This document shows, one piece after another, positions 25,304-35,010 of a DNA stretch of 64,000 nt; positions within the stretch are counted from its first letter, which is position 1; every line of letters begins with the position of its first letter. The translations under genes and the position numbers were made by a program. The DNA is taken from assembly GCA_964520585.1 (NCBI GenBank), contig CAZFOO010000011.1:1-64000 (forward strand), written 5' to 3'. The DNA is from PXAP01 sp964520585 (lineage in GTDB: Bacteria; Bacteroidota; Bacteroidia; Bacteroidales; PUMT01). Under the pieces are notes generated by a model that saw nothing but the letters and a program-made list of their open reading frames with translations, was not told where the DNA came from and did not search any database.

Positions 25304-27409
25304 ATGAGGGAATCAACAATATTCAACCTGAAGATGTGCAGGCTGGTATTTTTTGTTATCATAATATTGGTGACTGCATCATGCGTTAAGGATAATTTTG
25401 ACTTTGAAAAGTTTTCTGACAGGACGGCTTACAGGCCTTCTTTTGTATTGCCACTTGCCCAGGGTAATCTGACTCTTGGCAATCTGCTGGAGCCTGATGA
25501 CTCTCTGATATTTTTTGATCCTGATAACTCAATCAGGCTTATGATCAGGGAGGATTCTGTTTTTTCGGTTACGGTTGACGATATACTTGAGATACCATTG
25601 CCTGATCCGCTTTCCAAATCATTCATCCTTGATCCGGTGGAACTGGATGATTTTACCAGTGTTACAAGTATCAGTCTTAATGAGCTGGCAAGCAGAATGA
25701 GCGAACCCGAGGCATCATATATCCAGGGTTCTGCGGGAAGTACGGTTATTTTTCCAGAAGTTCCTGCACAATATATTGGAGATATTTCTGCCAGTGCAAT
25801 CGAGGATATTGAATATGCTTATTTCACTGCAGGTGATCTGGAATTGACTGCAACTAACAATCTTCCTGTTACCGTGAGCATGGAGGTCAGCCTGGTGAAT
25901 GAAGTATCGGGTATTGAAGTTGGAAGATTCCTTTTTGAAAATGTTGATCCTCAGCAGCCCCTCACCCGCACAACCTCCCTGGCCGGAAAAATGGTCACAC
26001 AGAACCTGTCCGCCAGGGTGCTTAGCTTTAGTACTTCTTCGAGTGATTCAGAAGTCTATATAGATCTGGCTGATGAAATTGAAATGAACATTCATGCTGT
26101 TAATATGCTGGTGGATAGAGGAAAAGTCCGGCTCGGGAAAACACTTATTGGGTCGGCCGAGAGTTTAACTGATCTCCATTTTGACCAGAATGTTCAGCTT
26201 GAAGAACTAACCATGAAAGAAGGTGATATTAACTATACTCTGGATAATTTTACCGGGGGAGTCACTCTTGAGGTTTTGCTTGCCAATGTTAATAATGACG
26301 CAGGTTTGTTTGATTTTGAAATTGTTCCTGATGGCAGTGGCGGAGAGACAGCAGGCGTTTTGGAACTGGCAAATGCTGAATTTGATTTTTCCGAATATAC
26401 AAACCAAATTAATATCAGTTATTCCCTTTATGCAGGATCGGAAAACAGTGAGATGATTGAATTTGATCTGACACCTGGAGTCCTTAATCTCGATATGTGG
26501 TTCAGTAATTTTGCCGTGGGTTATGCCAGCGGATATTTCGGCCAGAATGATTATGTGATGGATGTAGAGGACTTTAATCTTGATTTTGAATTGTTTGATA
26601 AGATCAGCGGCGACTTCAGACTTACCAATCCTTCGGTGAAGCTTTTTTATGAAAATGGTGCCGGTGTTCCTGTAAATCTCGATTTCAACATGAATGCAGA
26701 ATCTTCGGACGGCGGTGAACAGGTCCGTTTGTTTGATGAGGAAAAGCGTGGATTTTCGATTGATTATCCCTCTGAACCATTTACAACAACTTCTGGTGAA
26801 ATTCTTATAAACAGGGAGTCTTCCAATATTGTAGATTTGATTGCTCTTCCTCCTTCTCTTATAGGTGTTAATGCTTCGGTATCAATAAACCCTGACGGAC
26901 AGACAGCTACGCCCAATTTTATTACCTCTGAAAGTAGTGCCCTGATTGGGATGGAATTCGAGTTGCCCCTTGAGATGCAGCTTACCGATCTCGGACTTAC
27001 AGATACTATTGAGATTGATATTGAACCGGATGAGATTGATATGATAGAGAGTTTATTGCTTACCCTTCAAGTCACCAATGCATTTCCTCTGGGAGCATCC
27101 GTTGACCTCAGTCTGTATGATTCAATTTCCGGCCAGGTGCTTCATACCTTTGGCGAAATGATCCTTATGGAAGCGGCGGCTGTAGATAGTGAGGGATTGG
27201 TTACAGGGGGGAGTGAAGTTGTTTCCGAAGCGGTGGTTGAGATTACTGGGAACGTTATCGATCATCTTAAGCAGGCTAACCAGGTTATTGTATCGGCACG
27301 GTTTAATACCGGAGAAAATAACGGACAGCAGGTACCGGTAAAATTCAGGACAACAGACAGGCTGGATTTCAGGATCAGGCTCAAAGCCACCCTTGACGCG
27401 GGAAATTAA
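25304..27409 (+). CDS. large outer-envelope lipoprotein, function unknown
   Basis: The 701 residues begin with a signal peptide ending at the lipobox VTASC (Cys near residue 28). The mature part is acidic and rich in beta strands with immunoglobulin-like or cell-surface character (for example YIDLADEIEMNIHAVNMLVD). No catalytic motif is visible. The tail has a conserved-looking ITGNVIDHLKQANQVIVSARFNT segment, seen here as DHLKQANQVIVSARF. The downstream neighbour is a DUF5723 barrel protein 146 nt away, so the two may work together at the outer membrane. I do not recognise a named family. Confidence 0.6.
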   Translation: MRESTIFNLKMCRLVFFVIIILVTASCVKDNFDFEKFSDRTAYRPSFVLPLAQGNLTLGNLLEPDDSLIFFDPDNSIRLMIREDSVFSVTVDDILEIPLPDPLSKSFILDPVELDDFTSVTSISLNELASRMSEPEASYIQGSAGSTVIFPEVPAQYIGDISASAIEDIEYAYFTAGDLELTATNNLPVTVSMEVSLVNEVSGIEVGRFLFENVDPQQPLTRTTSLAGKMVTQNLSARVLSFSTSSSDSEVYIDLADEIEMNIHAVNMLVDRGKVRLGKTLIGSAESLTDLHFDQNVQLEELTMKEGDINYTLDNFTGGVTLEVLLANVNNDAGLFDFEIVPDGSGGETAGVLELANAEFDFSEYTNQINISYSLYAGSENSEMIEFDLTPGVLNLDMWFSNFAVGYASGYFGQNDYVMDVEDFNLDFELFDKISGDFRLTNPSVKLFYENGAGVPVNLDFNMNAESSDGGEQVRLFDEEKRGFSIDYPSEPFTTTSGEILINRESSNIVDLIALPPSLIGVNASVSINPDGQTATPNFITSESSALIGMEFELPLEMQLTDLGLTDTIEIDIEPDEIDMIESLLLTLQVTNAFPLGASVDLSLYDSISGQVLHTFGEMILMEAAAVDSEGLVTGGSEVVSEAVVEITGNVIDHLKQANQVIVSARFNTGENNGQQVPVKFRTTDRLDFRIRLKATLDAGN

Positions 27410-27555
27410 AATCTGTTTACTGAGGTTTGCTATTCTCCGGCCTGGAAATGCCTGTGAAGTGCACTGCAAGGAGAACAGTATAACCCGGTTTTAAAATTTA
27501 GTCCGCTGTTTCTTATTCTGATATAAAATTTATATGATAAACTAAAATTGTTAAA

Positions 27556-29061
27556 ATGGATATTCAAAGATTAACTTGTGGAAAATATTCAGGAAGTATT
27601 AAATCCTCCTTTTTTAAAGGATGGATGGCGGTAGTTGTGTTTATTCTGTCATTAAATAATCCCGGTGCAGATGCACAGATAAACCAGACTGTTTATTTTA
27701 TGGACAGAATTCCTCAATCCACTCTTCTCAACCCCGCTCACCAGCATGATCATAACTTCTATATCGGACTGCCGATGATATCTTCAATGAATGTTAACGG
27801 GCGAACTAATTTCGTTTCTTTCAGTGATCTTGTCTATAAGCATCCGCAATATGATTCACTGATCACTTTTCTTCATCCTGATGCTGATATTGGAGAATTT
27901 ACTTCAAAGCTCAAAGAAAGAAACACGGTTGCTCCCGATCTTTACACCGGAATACTCTCGTTTGGCTTCAGAGTTAAAAAGTCTTATTTTAGCTTTAATA
28001 TTGCCGAAAGGGCATCTTTGCGCGCTACAATGCCTAAGGACCTGGTATTACTCGGACTTGAAGGAAATGAACAGTTCATTGGCAAAAACGCTGATTTTTC
28101 CGGCATTGGTGCAGATATAAATTACTTCAGGGAATATGCACTGGGTTATTCACATACAATAGATGAAAGACTCAGTGTAGGTGGCCGGGCCAAACTTCTC
28201 TTTGGTAAGGCAAATCTCTCTTTTACCGACAATGAAATTTTTCTGTACACCGATCCGGAATCCTATAATATGAGATTGCGGTCAAGATTTACCATGAATT
28301 TTTCTATGCCTGTCACCCTTGTAAAGGATGAAAACGGCGATATCGACGATGTGTTGGCCCATTTTGACAGGGATGATTATGATCCTGGTGAATTTATTTT
28401 CAATAGCAGCAATGTAGGAGTTGCGTTTGATCTTGGTGCTACCTATCAGCTCATGGATGAAATTATGCTCTATGCCAGCATAACAGATCTTGGTTTTATA
28501 AACTGGAAACAGGATGTGCATAATCTTTCAATGGACGGGGATTTTGAATATGATGGCCTAGATGTTTCACCGGCCTTTGATTACACTGATGATACGGAGC
28601 CGGGTGATAACCTTCTGGACACACTCAAAGGGCTTTTCAGTATAGACGACAACAGTGATTCATATAACAGGGGCCTCCCGGCCAGGATATATCTTGGCGG
28701 GACCTACAAACTTAATTCGATGGTCTCTTTCGGGTTCCTCAGTCGTTCTGAGATATACAGGAACAATCTTGAGCAGGCCGTTACACTCTCGGCCAGTTCA
28801 GATGTTGGCAGATGGCTGTCCGCCTCACTTTCATATTCGGCAATGAATAACAGCTATAACAATCTGGGACTCGGCCTCTCTTTAAGAGGCGGACCGGTTA
28901 ACTTTTATGTGCTGAGCGACAATGTGATGTCAGCTTTTGCACCTCACCGTTCAAAGAATGTCAACCTGTGGTTCGGTTTTAACCTTGTCTTTGGAAAGGG
29001 GATAAGGGGCGGTGATAGCGAACTTAAGAAGGTTGACGGCTCTTTTCACGACCCTTCCTGA
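27556..29061 (+). CDS. DUF5723 family outer-membrane beta-barrel protein
   Basis: The 501 residues start with a signal peptide (WMAVVVFILSLNNPGADAQ). The DUF5723 hallmark follows: YFMDRIPQSTLLNPAHQ and FYIGLPMISSMN. The remainder alternates hydrophobic and polar residues in barrel strands and ends near a glycine- and phenylalanine-rich strand (LWFGFNLVFGKG). The family is confined to Bacteroidota and is recalled as a porin-like outer-membrane protein of unknown role. It follows the large lipoprotein gene on the same strand. Confidence 0.78.
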   Translation: MDIQRLTCGKYSGSIKSSFFKGWMAVVVFILSLNNPGADAQINQTVYFMDRIPQSTLLNPAHQHDHNFYIGLPMISSMNVNGRTNFVSFSDLVYKHPQYDSLITFLHPDADIGEFTSKLKERNTVAPDLYTGILSFGFRVKKSYFSFNIAERASLRATMPKDLVLLGLEGNEQFIGKNADFSGIGADINYFREYALGYSHTIDERLSVGGRAKLLFGKANLSFTDNEIFLYTDPESYNMRLRSRFTMNFSMPVTLVKDENGDIDDVLAHFDRDDYDPGEFIFNSSNVGVAFDLGATYQLMDEIMLYASITDLGFINWKQDVHNLSMDGDFEYDGLDVSPAFDYTDDTEPGDNLLDTLKGLFSIDDNSDSYNRGLPARIYLGGTYKLNSMVSFGFLSRSEIYRNNLEQAVTLSASSDVGRWLSASLSYSAMNNSYNNLGLGLSLRGGPVNFYVLSDNVMSAFAPHRSKNVNLWFGFNLVFGKGIRGGDSELKKVDGSFHDPS

Positions 29062-29214
29062 GAAAAAGCGGATTGTGTAACGGATTAATTTTTGAATGCT
29101 GCTGCCCGGGATAGTCATTCCATAGTTTTGGTATGTTGATATGACGGATGATCCTGTTCCGGCAAAGTTAATTGCTGTGGTTTGTCATAGTTTCCCGAAT
29201 GCCCAAAATATTAT

Positions 29215-29222
29215 TAACTTTG
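29215..29222 (+). promoter_or_regulatory. possible -7 box for DUF4834 gene
   Basis: TAACTTTG fits TAnnTTTG and lies 18 nt before the ATG at 29241, followed by an AAGG that could bind ribosomes. The -33 element is not apparent. Confidence 0.4.
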
Positions 29223-29240
29223 TGTCGTTAAAGGATAATT

Positions 29241-29513
29241 ATGGTGGGTTTAATTCGTTTCGCAATAGTGTTTTTTCTGGTTTACTTCCTTATAAGCCTG
29301 TTTACCAGATATGTACTTCCCTTTATAATGAGGCTTTTCTTTAGAAGAATGTCTGATCGTGTCAGAAGAGATTATGAGAGACAGATGCGTGAAAAGCAAA
29401 GAAAGGAGAGAGAAGGTGAGGTAACCATACGTTACAGACCAGGTAAAGAAAAAATCATTACCCGGGATGATGGTGAATATGTAGATTATGAAGATGTTAA
29501 TGGAGATGATTAG
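29241..29513 (+). CDS. DUF4834 family small membrane protein
   Basis: The 90 residues have one N-terminal transmembrane helix (IRFAIVFFLVYFLISLFTRY), then a strongly basic stretch (RRMSDRVRRDYERQMREKQR). The end carries the DUF4834 signature EGEVTIRYRPGKEKII followed by DGEYVDYEDV. The family is small and limited to Bacteroidota, with unknown function; the basic/acidic tail faces the cytoplasm by the positive-inside rule. The YfhO gene follows after 74 nt, the same order seen in related genomes as I recall, so they are probably cotranscribed. Confidence 0.8.
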   Translation: MVGLIRFAIVFFLVYFLISLFTRYVLPFIMRLFFRRMSDRVRRDYERQMREKQRKEREGEVTIRYRPGKEKIITRDDGEYVDYEDVNGDD

Positions 29514-29587
29514 TGTCATATCTTCCTGTAAACGGGAATGACCTGCAGGTTTGTTATTTGCTTGTGAATTTTAAAAATCATTAAATA

Positions 29588-32155
29588 ATGTTAAAGACGG
29601 TGTTCTGGAAGTTTCTTCCTCATTTGACTGCGATCTTTTTATTCCTGATTCTTACTCTTGCATACTTTTCTCCTATGCTTGAGGGTAAACTTGTAGAACA
29701 GCCTGATATTATGCAGTACAAGGGAATGGCCAGGGAAGTTATAGAGCACAGGGAGGAAACCGGAGAGGAACCATTATGGACAAACTCGATGTTCAGTGGG
29801 ATGCCCGCTTACCTGATATCCATGAAATATCCTTTCAACCTTATAAGGTATGTCGACCAGGTTATATCTGTCGGGTTACCCAGACCTGCAAAATTTCTTT
29901 TTTTGAGCCTTCTTGGATTCTATATTCTTTTGCTTGCTTTCAGGGTAAATCCGTGGTTGAGTATTGCAGGAGCCATTGCCTTCGGGTTTTCTACCTATTT
30001 TTTTATAATTGGCGCTGCCGGTCATAATACCAAGGCACATGCCATGAGTTATATGGCACCTGTTCTGGCTGGAATATATCTTACCTTCAGGAAAAAATAT
30101 CTTATAGGAGGCCTGCTTACCGGGCTGTTTCTGGCGCTTCAGATATATGCCAACCATTTACAGATCACTTATTATACCTTATTGATCGTCATTATTTTTG
30201 GTATTTTCGAACTTGTCAATTCCTTAAGAAAGAAACAACCCGGTCTCTATTTTAAAAATATTGCCTTCCTTTTTATACCTGTGCTTCTTGCCCTGGGATC
30301 CAATTTTACTAATCTTTACCTGGTTTGGGAGTATGGACGTTATTCGATGAGGGGACAGGCAGAACTTACCGTTGGCGAGGAGGTCCGCACCAAAGGACTG
30401 GATAAGGATTATATTTTGAATGATTACAGTTATGGTATTGCAGAAACAATGAATCTTATGATTCCGGATTTTAAGGGAGGCGCATCCAGCTATGACCTTG
30501 GAACCGATTCGGAAGTTTACAAGGTGCTTAATGAACAGGGGGTGCCGGGAGCCAGGGACATTGTTTCGGCTATGCCGGCATACTGGGGTGATCAAAGGTA
30601 TACGGCCGGACCTGTTTATATCGGGGGGAGTATAATCTTCTTTTTTATTCTCGGACTCTTTGTGCTCAGGGGCCGGTATAAATGGTGGCTGCTCACTGCT
30701 ACCCTTTTATCAATCACGCTTGCCTGGGGAAATAATTTTATGATTTTATCTGAACTATTTATAGATTATTTTCCCGGATATAATAAATTCCGGACCGTAT
30801 CGATGACGCTGGTTATTGCTCAGCTTACTATTCCGCTTCTTGCTGTGCTTGGACTGAAGGAAGTGTTGACCAAAAGATCCCCGGATGAGTTTATCGGGTA
30901 CCTTAAGAAATCTTTTTATATAGCCGGGGGCATTACATTGTTCTTTGCACTTTTACCCGGTATGTTCCTTAGTTTTTCATCGGAGATGGATCAGCAAATG
31001 ATGGCTATGGGATGGCCCGACTTCCTTATAGATGCGCTGGAGAAGGACAGGATGCAGCTTTTGCGTTCCGATGCTTTCCGCTCGTTTATCTTTATTTCAC
31101 TCGGAGCGGGACTATTATACCTCTTTTTCCTTAATAAACTATCTGCCAAATTGTTTGGTATAGGGCTGGCTGTTTTGTTCCTTGCGGATCTATGGCCGGT
31201 GGATAAGCGGTTTTTAGACAATGATGATTTTGTTTCCCAGCGTGAGATTAATCAGCCATTTTTGAAATCTGCCGCCGATGCTGTCATATTGGAGGATGAA
31301 GATCCGCATTACAGGGTTTATAATACTACCCGCAGTCCCTTTAATGATGCGGTTACCTCTTATCACCATAAATCCATTGGAGGGTATCACGGCGCCAAGA
31401 TGGGACGTTATCAGGATCTGATAGATCACCATTTGAGCCGGAATAATATGAAGGTGATAAATATGCTTAATACCAAATACCTTATTCGTGAAGGGGAGGA
31501 TGGTCAGCCTCAGCCTTTAAGAAACCCCGGCGCACTTGGTAATGCTTGGTTCATAGATAGTATAAGAGTGGTGGATAATGCTGATGAAGAGATAGCCTCA
31601 CTGAATGATTTCGATCCGGCCTCAGAGGCTGTAATAGATAAGAGATTTAGGGAATATGTGGACAATGTGGTCAATATCAGCGAATCAGCTCAGGTCCCTG
31701 ATCTCGATGAGAGCTCGCATGCAGAACCTCTTCAGGATCCGGCTTCCGAAATAGAGAGCACTGATGAAACTCAGGATAATGATGGCCAGGATTCTTCTGA
31801 TTATATTGAACTTGTCAGTTACAATCCAAATCACCTGGAATACCACTCATCAACTAGCTCGGAAAGGATAGCTGTATTCTCAGAAGTTTATTATGATGCC
31901 GGATGGAATGCATACATTGACGGGGAACCTGTTGACCATTTCAGAGTAAATTACATCCTTCGTGCCATGGTAGTGCCGCCGGGAGACCATGAGATAGAAT
32001 TTCATTTTAATCCTCGTGGCTACCTTATCGGGGAAAGGATATCACTGGTGAGCTCAGTACTTCTTATTTTTCTTTCAGGAGGGATTTTGTACAGAAAATT
32101 GCGCACAGAGGCATCAATGGTTGGAGACATTGGCGACAAAATTGAGGATAAATAA
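29588..32155 (+). CDS. YfhO family membrane glycosyltransferase-like protein
   Basis: The 855 residues have about a dozen membrane segments, starting FLPHLTAIFLFLILTLAYFS (quoted in part: LPHLTAIFLFLILTLAYF). The GT-C-like acidic loop GKLVEQPDIMQYKGMAREV lies just after the first segment. A periplasmic C-terminal half follows with YYDAGWNAYIDGEPV and VPPGDHEIEFHF, the usual YfhO end, and a final membrane segment. YfhO proteins are thought to transfer sugars to lipids or teichoic-type polymers. An acidic, Ser/Asp-rich insert (about residues 685-745) is not usual for the family. It follows DUF4834. Confidence 0.85.
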   Translation: MLKTVFWKFLPHLTAIFLFLILTLAYFSPMLEGKLVEQPDIMQYKGMAREVIEHREETGEEPLWTNSMFSGMPAYLISMKYPFNLIRYVDQVISVGLPRPAKFLFLSLLGFYILLLAFRVNPWLSIAGAIAFGFSTYFFIIGAAGHNTKAHAMSYMAPVLAGIYLTFRKKYLIGGLLTGLFLALQIYANHLQITYYTLLIVIIFGIFELVNSLRKKQPGLYFKNIAFLFIPVLLALGSNFTNLYLVWEYGRYSMRGQAELTVGEEVRTKGLDKDYILNDYSYGIAETMNLMIPDFKGGASSYDLGTDSEVYKVLNEQGVPGARDIVSAMPAYWGDQRYTAGPVYIGGSIIFFFILGLFVLRGRYKWWLLTATLLSITLAWGNNFMILSELFIDYFPGYNKFRTVSMTLVIAQLTIPLLAVLGLKEVLTKRSPDEFIGYLKKSFYIAGGITLFFALLPGMFLSFSSEMDQQMMAMGWPDFLIDALEKDRMQLLRSDAFRSFIFISLGAGLLYLFFLNKLSAKLFGIGLAVLFLADLWPVDKRFLDNDDFVSQREINQPFLKSAADAVILEDEDPHYRVYNTTRSPFNDAVTSYHHKSIGGYHGAKMGRYQDLIDHHLSRNNMKVINMLNTKYLIREGEDGQPQPLRNPGALGNAWFIDSIRVVDNADEEIASLNDFDPASEAVIDKRFREYVDNVVNISESAQVPDLDESSHAEPLQDPASEIESTDETQDNDGQDSSDYIELVSYNPNHLEYHSSTSSERIAVFSEVYYDAGWNAYIDGEPVDHFRVNYILRAMVVPPGDHEIEFHFNPRGYLIGERISLVSSVLLIFLSGGILYRKLRTEASMVGDIGDKIEDK

Positions 32156-32166
32156 AAAATTATTTA

Positions 32167-32631
32167 ATGCAGGCCAAGACAAGTCTGAAGCAAAAAGAAA
32201 TTGACGAGATTATAAGTAAATGTGATGCTTGTTATCTTGGAATGGTTGAGGAAGGGGGTATACCTTATGTACTTCCTTTTAATTTTGGTTACCGTGACGG
32301 TATTCTTTATCTGCATTCCGGTCCGCGAGGGAAAAAGTTTGATGTACTCAGTGTAAATAACCGTGCTTGTGCAGCCTTCAGCACCGGCCATGAAATAAGA
32401 GGCCGTCACGAGAATGTGGCATGCAGTTACTTTATGAAATACCGCTCTGTGCTTCTGCACGGATGTATTGAGATGATACACGAATATGATGAAAAAGTGA
32501 AGGCCCTCAATATAATAATGGAAAATTATACCGGCAAGGATGATTTCACATATAATTCACCTGCCATAAATAATGTACGTGCCTTCAGACTCGTTATAGA
32601 AAAGGCTGAGGGCCGTTCATTCGGGTACTGA
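32167..32631 (+). CDS. pyridoxamine 5'-phosphate oxidase-like flavin-binding protein (NimA-like)
   Basis: The 154-residue split-barrel protein has the usual start for this group: a helix (LKQKEIDEIISKCDACYLGM) followed by VLPFNFGYRDGILYLHSG. It binds FMN or a related cofactor; related proteins include nitroimidazole reductases and heme-degrading enzymes. The ending FRLVIEKAEGRSFGY fits NimA-type proteins. The exact activity is unknown. It begins 11 nt after the YfhO gene. Confidence 0.8.
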   Translation: MQAKTSLKQKEIDEIISKCDACYLGMVEEGGIPYVLPFNFGYRDGILYLHSGPRGKKFDVLSVNNRACAAFSTGHEIRGRHENVACSYFMKYRSVLLHGCIEMIHEYDEKVKALNIIMENYTGKDDFTYNSPAINNVRAFRLVIEKAEGRSFGY

Positions 32632-32824
32632 TCCATATACTTAATTCCCTTCTTTTTGCAGCGGTCCGGTATGAATCCTTTACGGTGTTTAGCTTTATGG
32701 TTGTGATTTCTTATTGCGTCAATAATAAGAAAAAATTCTTCCTGGTGTATTGCAGAGTTTATTGAAATTAAATCCCCTTTTTTACCGTGAGCACTGAGTG
32801 GGCTTGAGTGTAATTATTTTTACA

Positions 32825-33181
32825 ATGGCAGAAAAAATAGATTATCCTGTATTACTTGTCGATAGTGATTGCGCCGTATGCAACAGGTCGGTGCAATTAA
32901 TAAGAAAGTATCTCCGTAAAAATGAGAAGATCCTGTTCAGGTCTCTTTTTAGGGAAGAAGGGAAAAAATATCTTTCCGCATATGGTTTCCCAGAAAATTA
33001 TGATCAGTCGATCATTCTCATTGAAAAGGGCAAAGCATTTACCCGGTCTGATGCAGTGTTGAGGATTGCAAAAAAGATGAGGGGAATTTTTCCTTTGTTG
33101 TCGGTATTTCTAATCCTTCCCCGGGGTTTGAGGGATTACTTTTATACATTGTTTGCTAAACACCGGCACCGTTTCCGGTAA
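32825..33181 (+). CDS. DCC family thiol-disulfide oxidoreductase
   Basis: From ATG 32825 this is 118 residues. A GTG at 32798 would add nine residues (GLSVIIFT) and fits the family less well. The DCC motif is DSDCAVCNRSVQLI, with the two cysteines three residues apart. The family folds like thioredoxin and is often described as a thiol-disulfide oxidoreductase of unknown substrate; the C-terminus LPRGLRDYFYTLFAKHRHR is characteristic. A TTTCTTATT / AATAAGAAA hairpin (32707-32732) lies upstream in the 193-nt gap. Confidence 0.85.
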   Translation: MAEKIDYPVLLVDSDCAVCNRSVQLIRKYLRKNEKILFRSLFREEGKKYLSAYGFPENYDQSIILIEKGKAFTRSDAVLRIAKKMRGIFPLLSVFLILPRGLRDYFYTLFAKHRHRFR

Positions 33182-33213
33182 AGAAATATTCAATCAGCTA
33201 AACGGGTTAAGGA

Positions 33214-33981
33214 TCAGAGGCGGGAGATTTTTTCCATATCCTCTGCGGTCAGTTCAAAATCAAAAACCTCCATGTTCTCTTGCAGGTGTTGTATTCCCGA
33301 TGCTTTGGGTATTACCGAGACATTTCCCTGCTGAAGCAGCCATCGCAAAGTTACCTGTGCCGCGGTTTTTTCATAATGCATGCCAATCTCCCGCAAAATA
33401 GGGTCTTTGCTGACTTTTCCTCTTCCAAGGGGGCTGTATGCTGTGATCATAAGGTCTGCTTCTTTAGCTACAGCCAGATTATTGTCCTGTTTGATGAAGG
33501 GAGAAAATTCAACCTGGTTACAAATTACCGGTCCAAGCGAAATTGCCTCCCTGAAAAGAACAGGACTGAAATTGCTTACTCCAGCATTTTTGATTTTGCC
33601 TTGTTTCTTAAGCGTGAACATTGCATCAAGGGTCTCTTTTAGATTCATATCTGCTGTGGGCCAATGGATAAGCAGGAGATCAATATATCCTGTCTGTAGT
33701 TTTTCCAGGCTTTTTTCGGTAGAATCTATAAGTGCATCAGGTTTCAGATTTTCAGTGCTTACTTTTGTTGTGATGAAAAGTTCTTCCCTTCCGGTGTTGC
33801 TTTTTTTTACTCCGGAACCCACTTCTGCCTCATTATGGTAATTCTGGGCTGTGTCCAGATGCCGGTATCCCATGTTAATTGCCGCATCGACTGTATCTTC
33901 ACACTCCTTACCATTAAGTTGCCATGTGCCAAGACCGAGCAATGGTATTCTGCTGTTTTCAATATTTATATATTTTTGCAT
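33214..33981 (-). CDS. aldo/keto reductase
   Basis: The 255-residue TIM-barrel enzyme is NADPH-dependent and reduces aldehydes or ketones. The catalytic tetrad is visible: Asp and Tyr in GYRHLDTAQNYHNEAEVG, Lys in FITTKV, and His in LLLIHWP. The cofactor-binding end has SVIPKASGIQHLQENMEVFD. It is shorter than many AKRs (usually 270-330) but complete. The substrate is not known. It is convergent with the DCC gene and has no obvious functional partner. Confidence 0.9.
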   Translation of the reverse strand: MQKYINIENSRIPLLGLGTWQLNGKECEDTVDAAINMGYRHLDTAQNYHNEAEVGSGVKKSNTGREELFITTKVSTENLKPDALIDSTEKSLEKLQTGYIDLLLIHWPTADMNLKETLDAMFTLKKQGKIKNAGVSNFSPVLFREAISLGPVICNQVEFSPFIKQDNNLAVAKEADLMITAYSPLGRGKVSKDPILREIGMHYEKTAAQVTLRWLLQQGNVSVIPKASGIQHLQENMEVFDFELTAEDMEKISRL

Positions 33982-34230
33982 AATTCCTGTTGTTTTTGGT
34001 TTCTACTTTAAAGGACAACATGCATTCCGGTTTTTACTTCAACAGGGCAAGCATATCCAGGCATTATGCATACCGGGGGTTTTACCATTATGCTATTATT
34101 TATTGCAGATAAATTGTGTGTAGAGAGTTCAACAGTTTGAAGAAAACTGAGTAAAGAATTCACGTCTTAACCCGGCATTGTTTAATATATGTCTCAATGC
34201 TGTTCAGGTAACTGCCCAAAGCACTTTAAG

Positions 34231-34248
34231 ATCAGCTATAAAGCTGAT
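34231..34248 (-). terminator. hairpin after the sulfur operon
   Basis: ATCAGCT 34231-34237 and AGCTGAT 34242-34248 form a perfect 7-bp stem with an ATAA loop, about 30 nt past the stop of the rhodanese-like gene on the minus strand. There is no T-run, so it may be a Rho-dependent or processing hairpin. The rest of the stretch 33982-34279 shows nothing. Confidence 0.35.
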
Positions 34249-34279
34249 GAGTTGAAACAAGGCCTGCTTTAATTCCGTT

Positions 34280-34909
34280 TCAACATCCGCCCTGTACAAC
34301 CGGTGTCCGCTCTCGGGGCCTGATTGCCGGTAATGACGGGGGAGGTGGTGCTTCATTGGTGCGTTCAATATTTCCCCCTCCAAGAGCCTGGCTGGCCGCT
34401 TTGCGGAAATCATACTTCGCAAATTCCTCATTGGGACTTGCCGATGAGGGTGGATCAGGATCAACTATAGCCTCCATCCAGTAATTCAGTCCCCCTTGCA
34501 GTACATAATTGTTTTTATACCCAAGCTGCCTTGTGACCATCCATGCTTCGTTGGCGTGGACCGAACCATTTGAATAGAAAATATTTATCTTCAGGTCCTG
34601 GTCAAGAATGTGTTTCCAATCGCGGGAAAGAATATCACCCAGGGGTATGTTTATGGCATCAGGCAGATTGTATTCATCGAATTCTTCCTGACTGCGAACA
34701 TCAATAAGCTGAAACCCCGGATCACCTTCAATTATCATCCGGGCTATTTCATCGGGAGGAACGAATTGCTGACCTTCTGCTACCTCCTGAAGAAGCTCTT
34801 CGGTGGTCAGTTTATAGGGTTTTGTAGTATTTTCCGGAACCATAGCAATTATCAGTCCCAGTGGTATAATAATAAACGCCAGCAAAAGTCTTGGATTCTG
34901 TTTGGTCAT
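34280..34909 (-). CDS. membrane-anchored rhodanese-like protein with a single C-terminal cysteine
   Basis: The 209 residues have an N-terminal anchor (LLLAFIIIPLGLIIAMV) and a rhodanese domain (LIDVRSQEEF, INIPLGDIL, LQGGLNYW). The active-site loop that normally reads YCxxG is FYSNGSVHANEAW, so the nucleophilic Cys is Ser. The only Cys in the protein is the last residue, after a Pro-rich linker (PPPPSLPAIRPRE, then VVQGGC). It is the last gene of a sulfur operon behind two YeeE-type channels and psrABC. The domain cannot perform normal sulfur transfer; the C-terminal Cys may carry sulfur instead, which is inference. Confidence 0.8.
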   Translation of the reverse strand: MTKQNPRLLLAFIIIPLGLIIAMVPENTTKPYKLTTEELLQEVAEGQQFVPPDEIARMIIEGDPGFQLIDVRSQEEFDEYNLPDAINIPLGDILSRDWKHILDQDLKINIFYSNGSVHANEAWMVTRQLGYKNNYVLQGGLNYWMEAIVDPDPPSSASPNEEFAKYDFRKAASQALGGGNIERTNEAPPPPSLPAIRPRERTPVVQGGC

Positions 34910-35010
34910 ATTGTTAGTTTTTCCGGTTTTAAGATTAAAGTGTGAAGAATACTCCTTTTTTCTTTCAGTATATAAGCTATTTAACGTATAGAAGTAAAAT
35001 TTGTTTGAGT

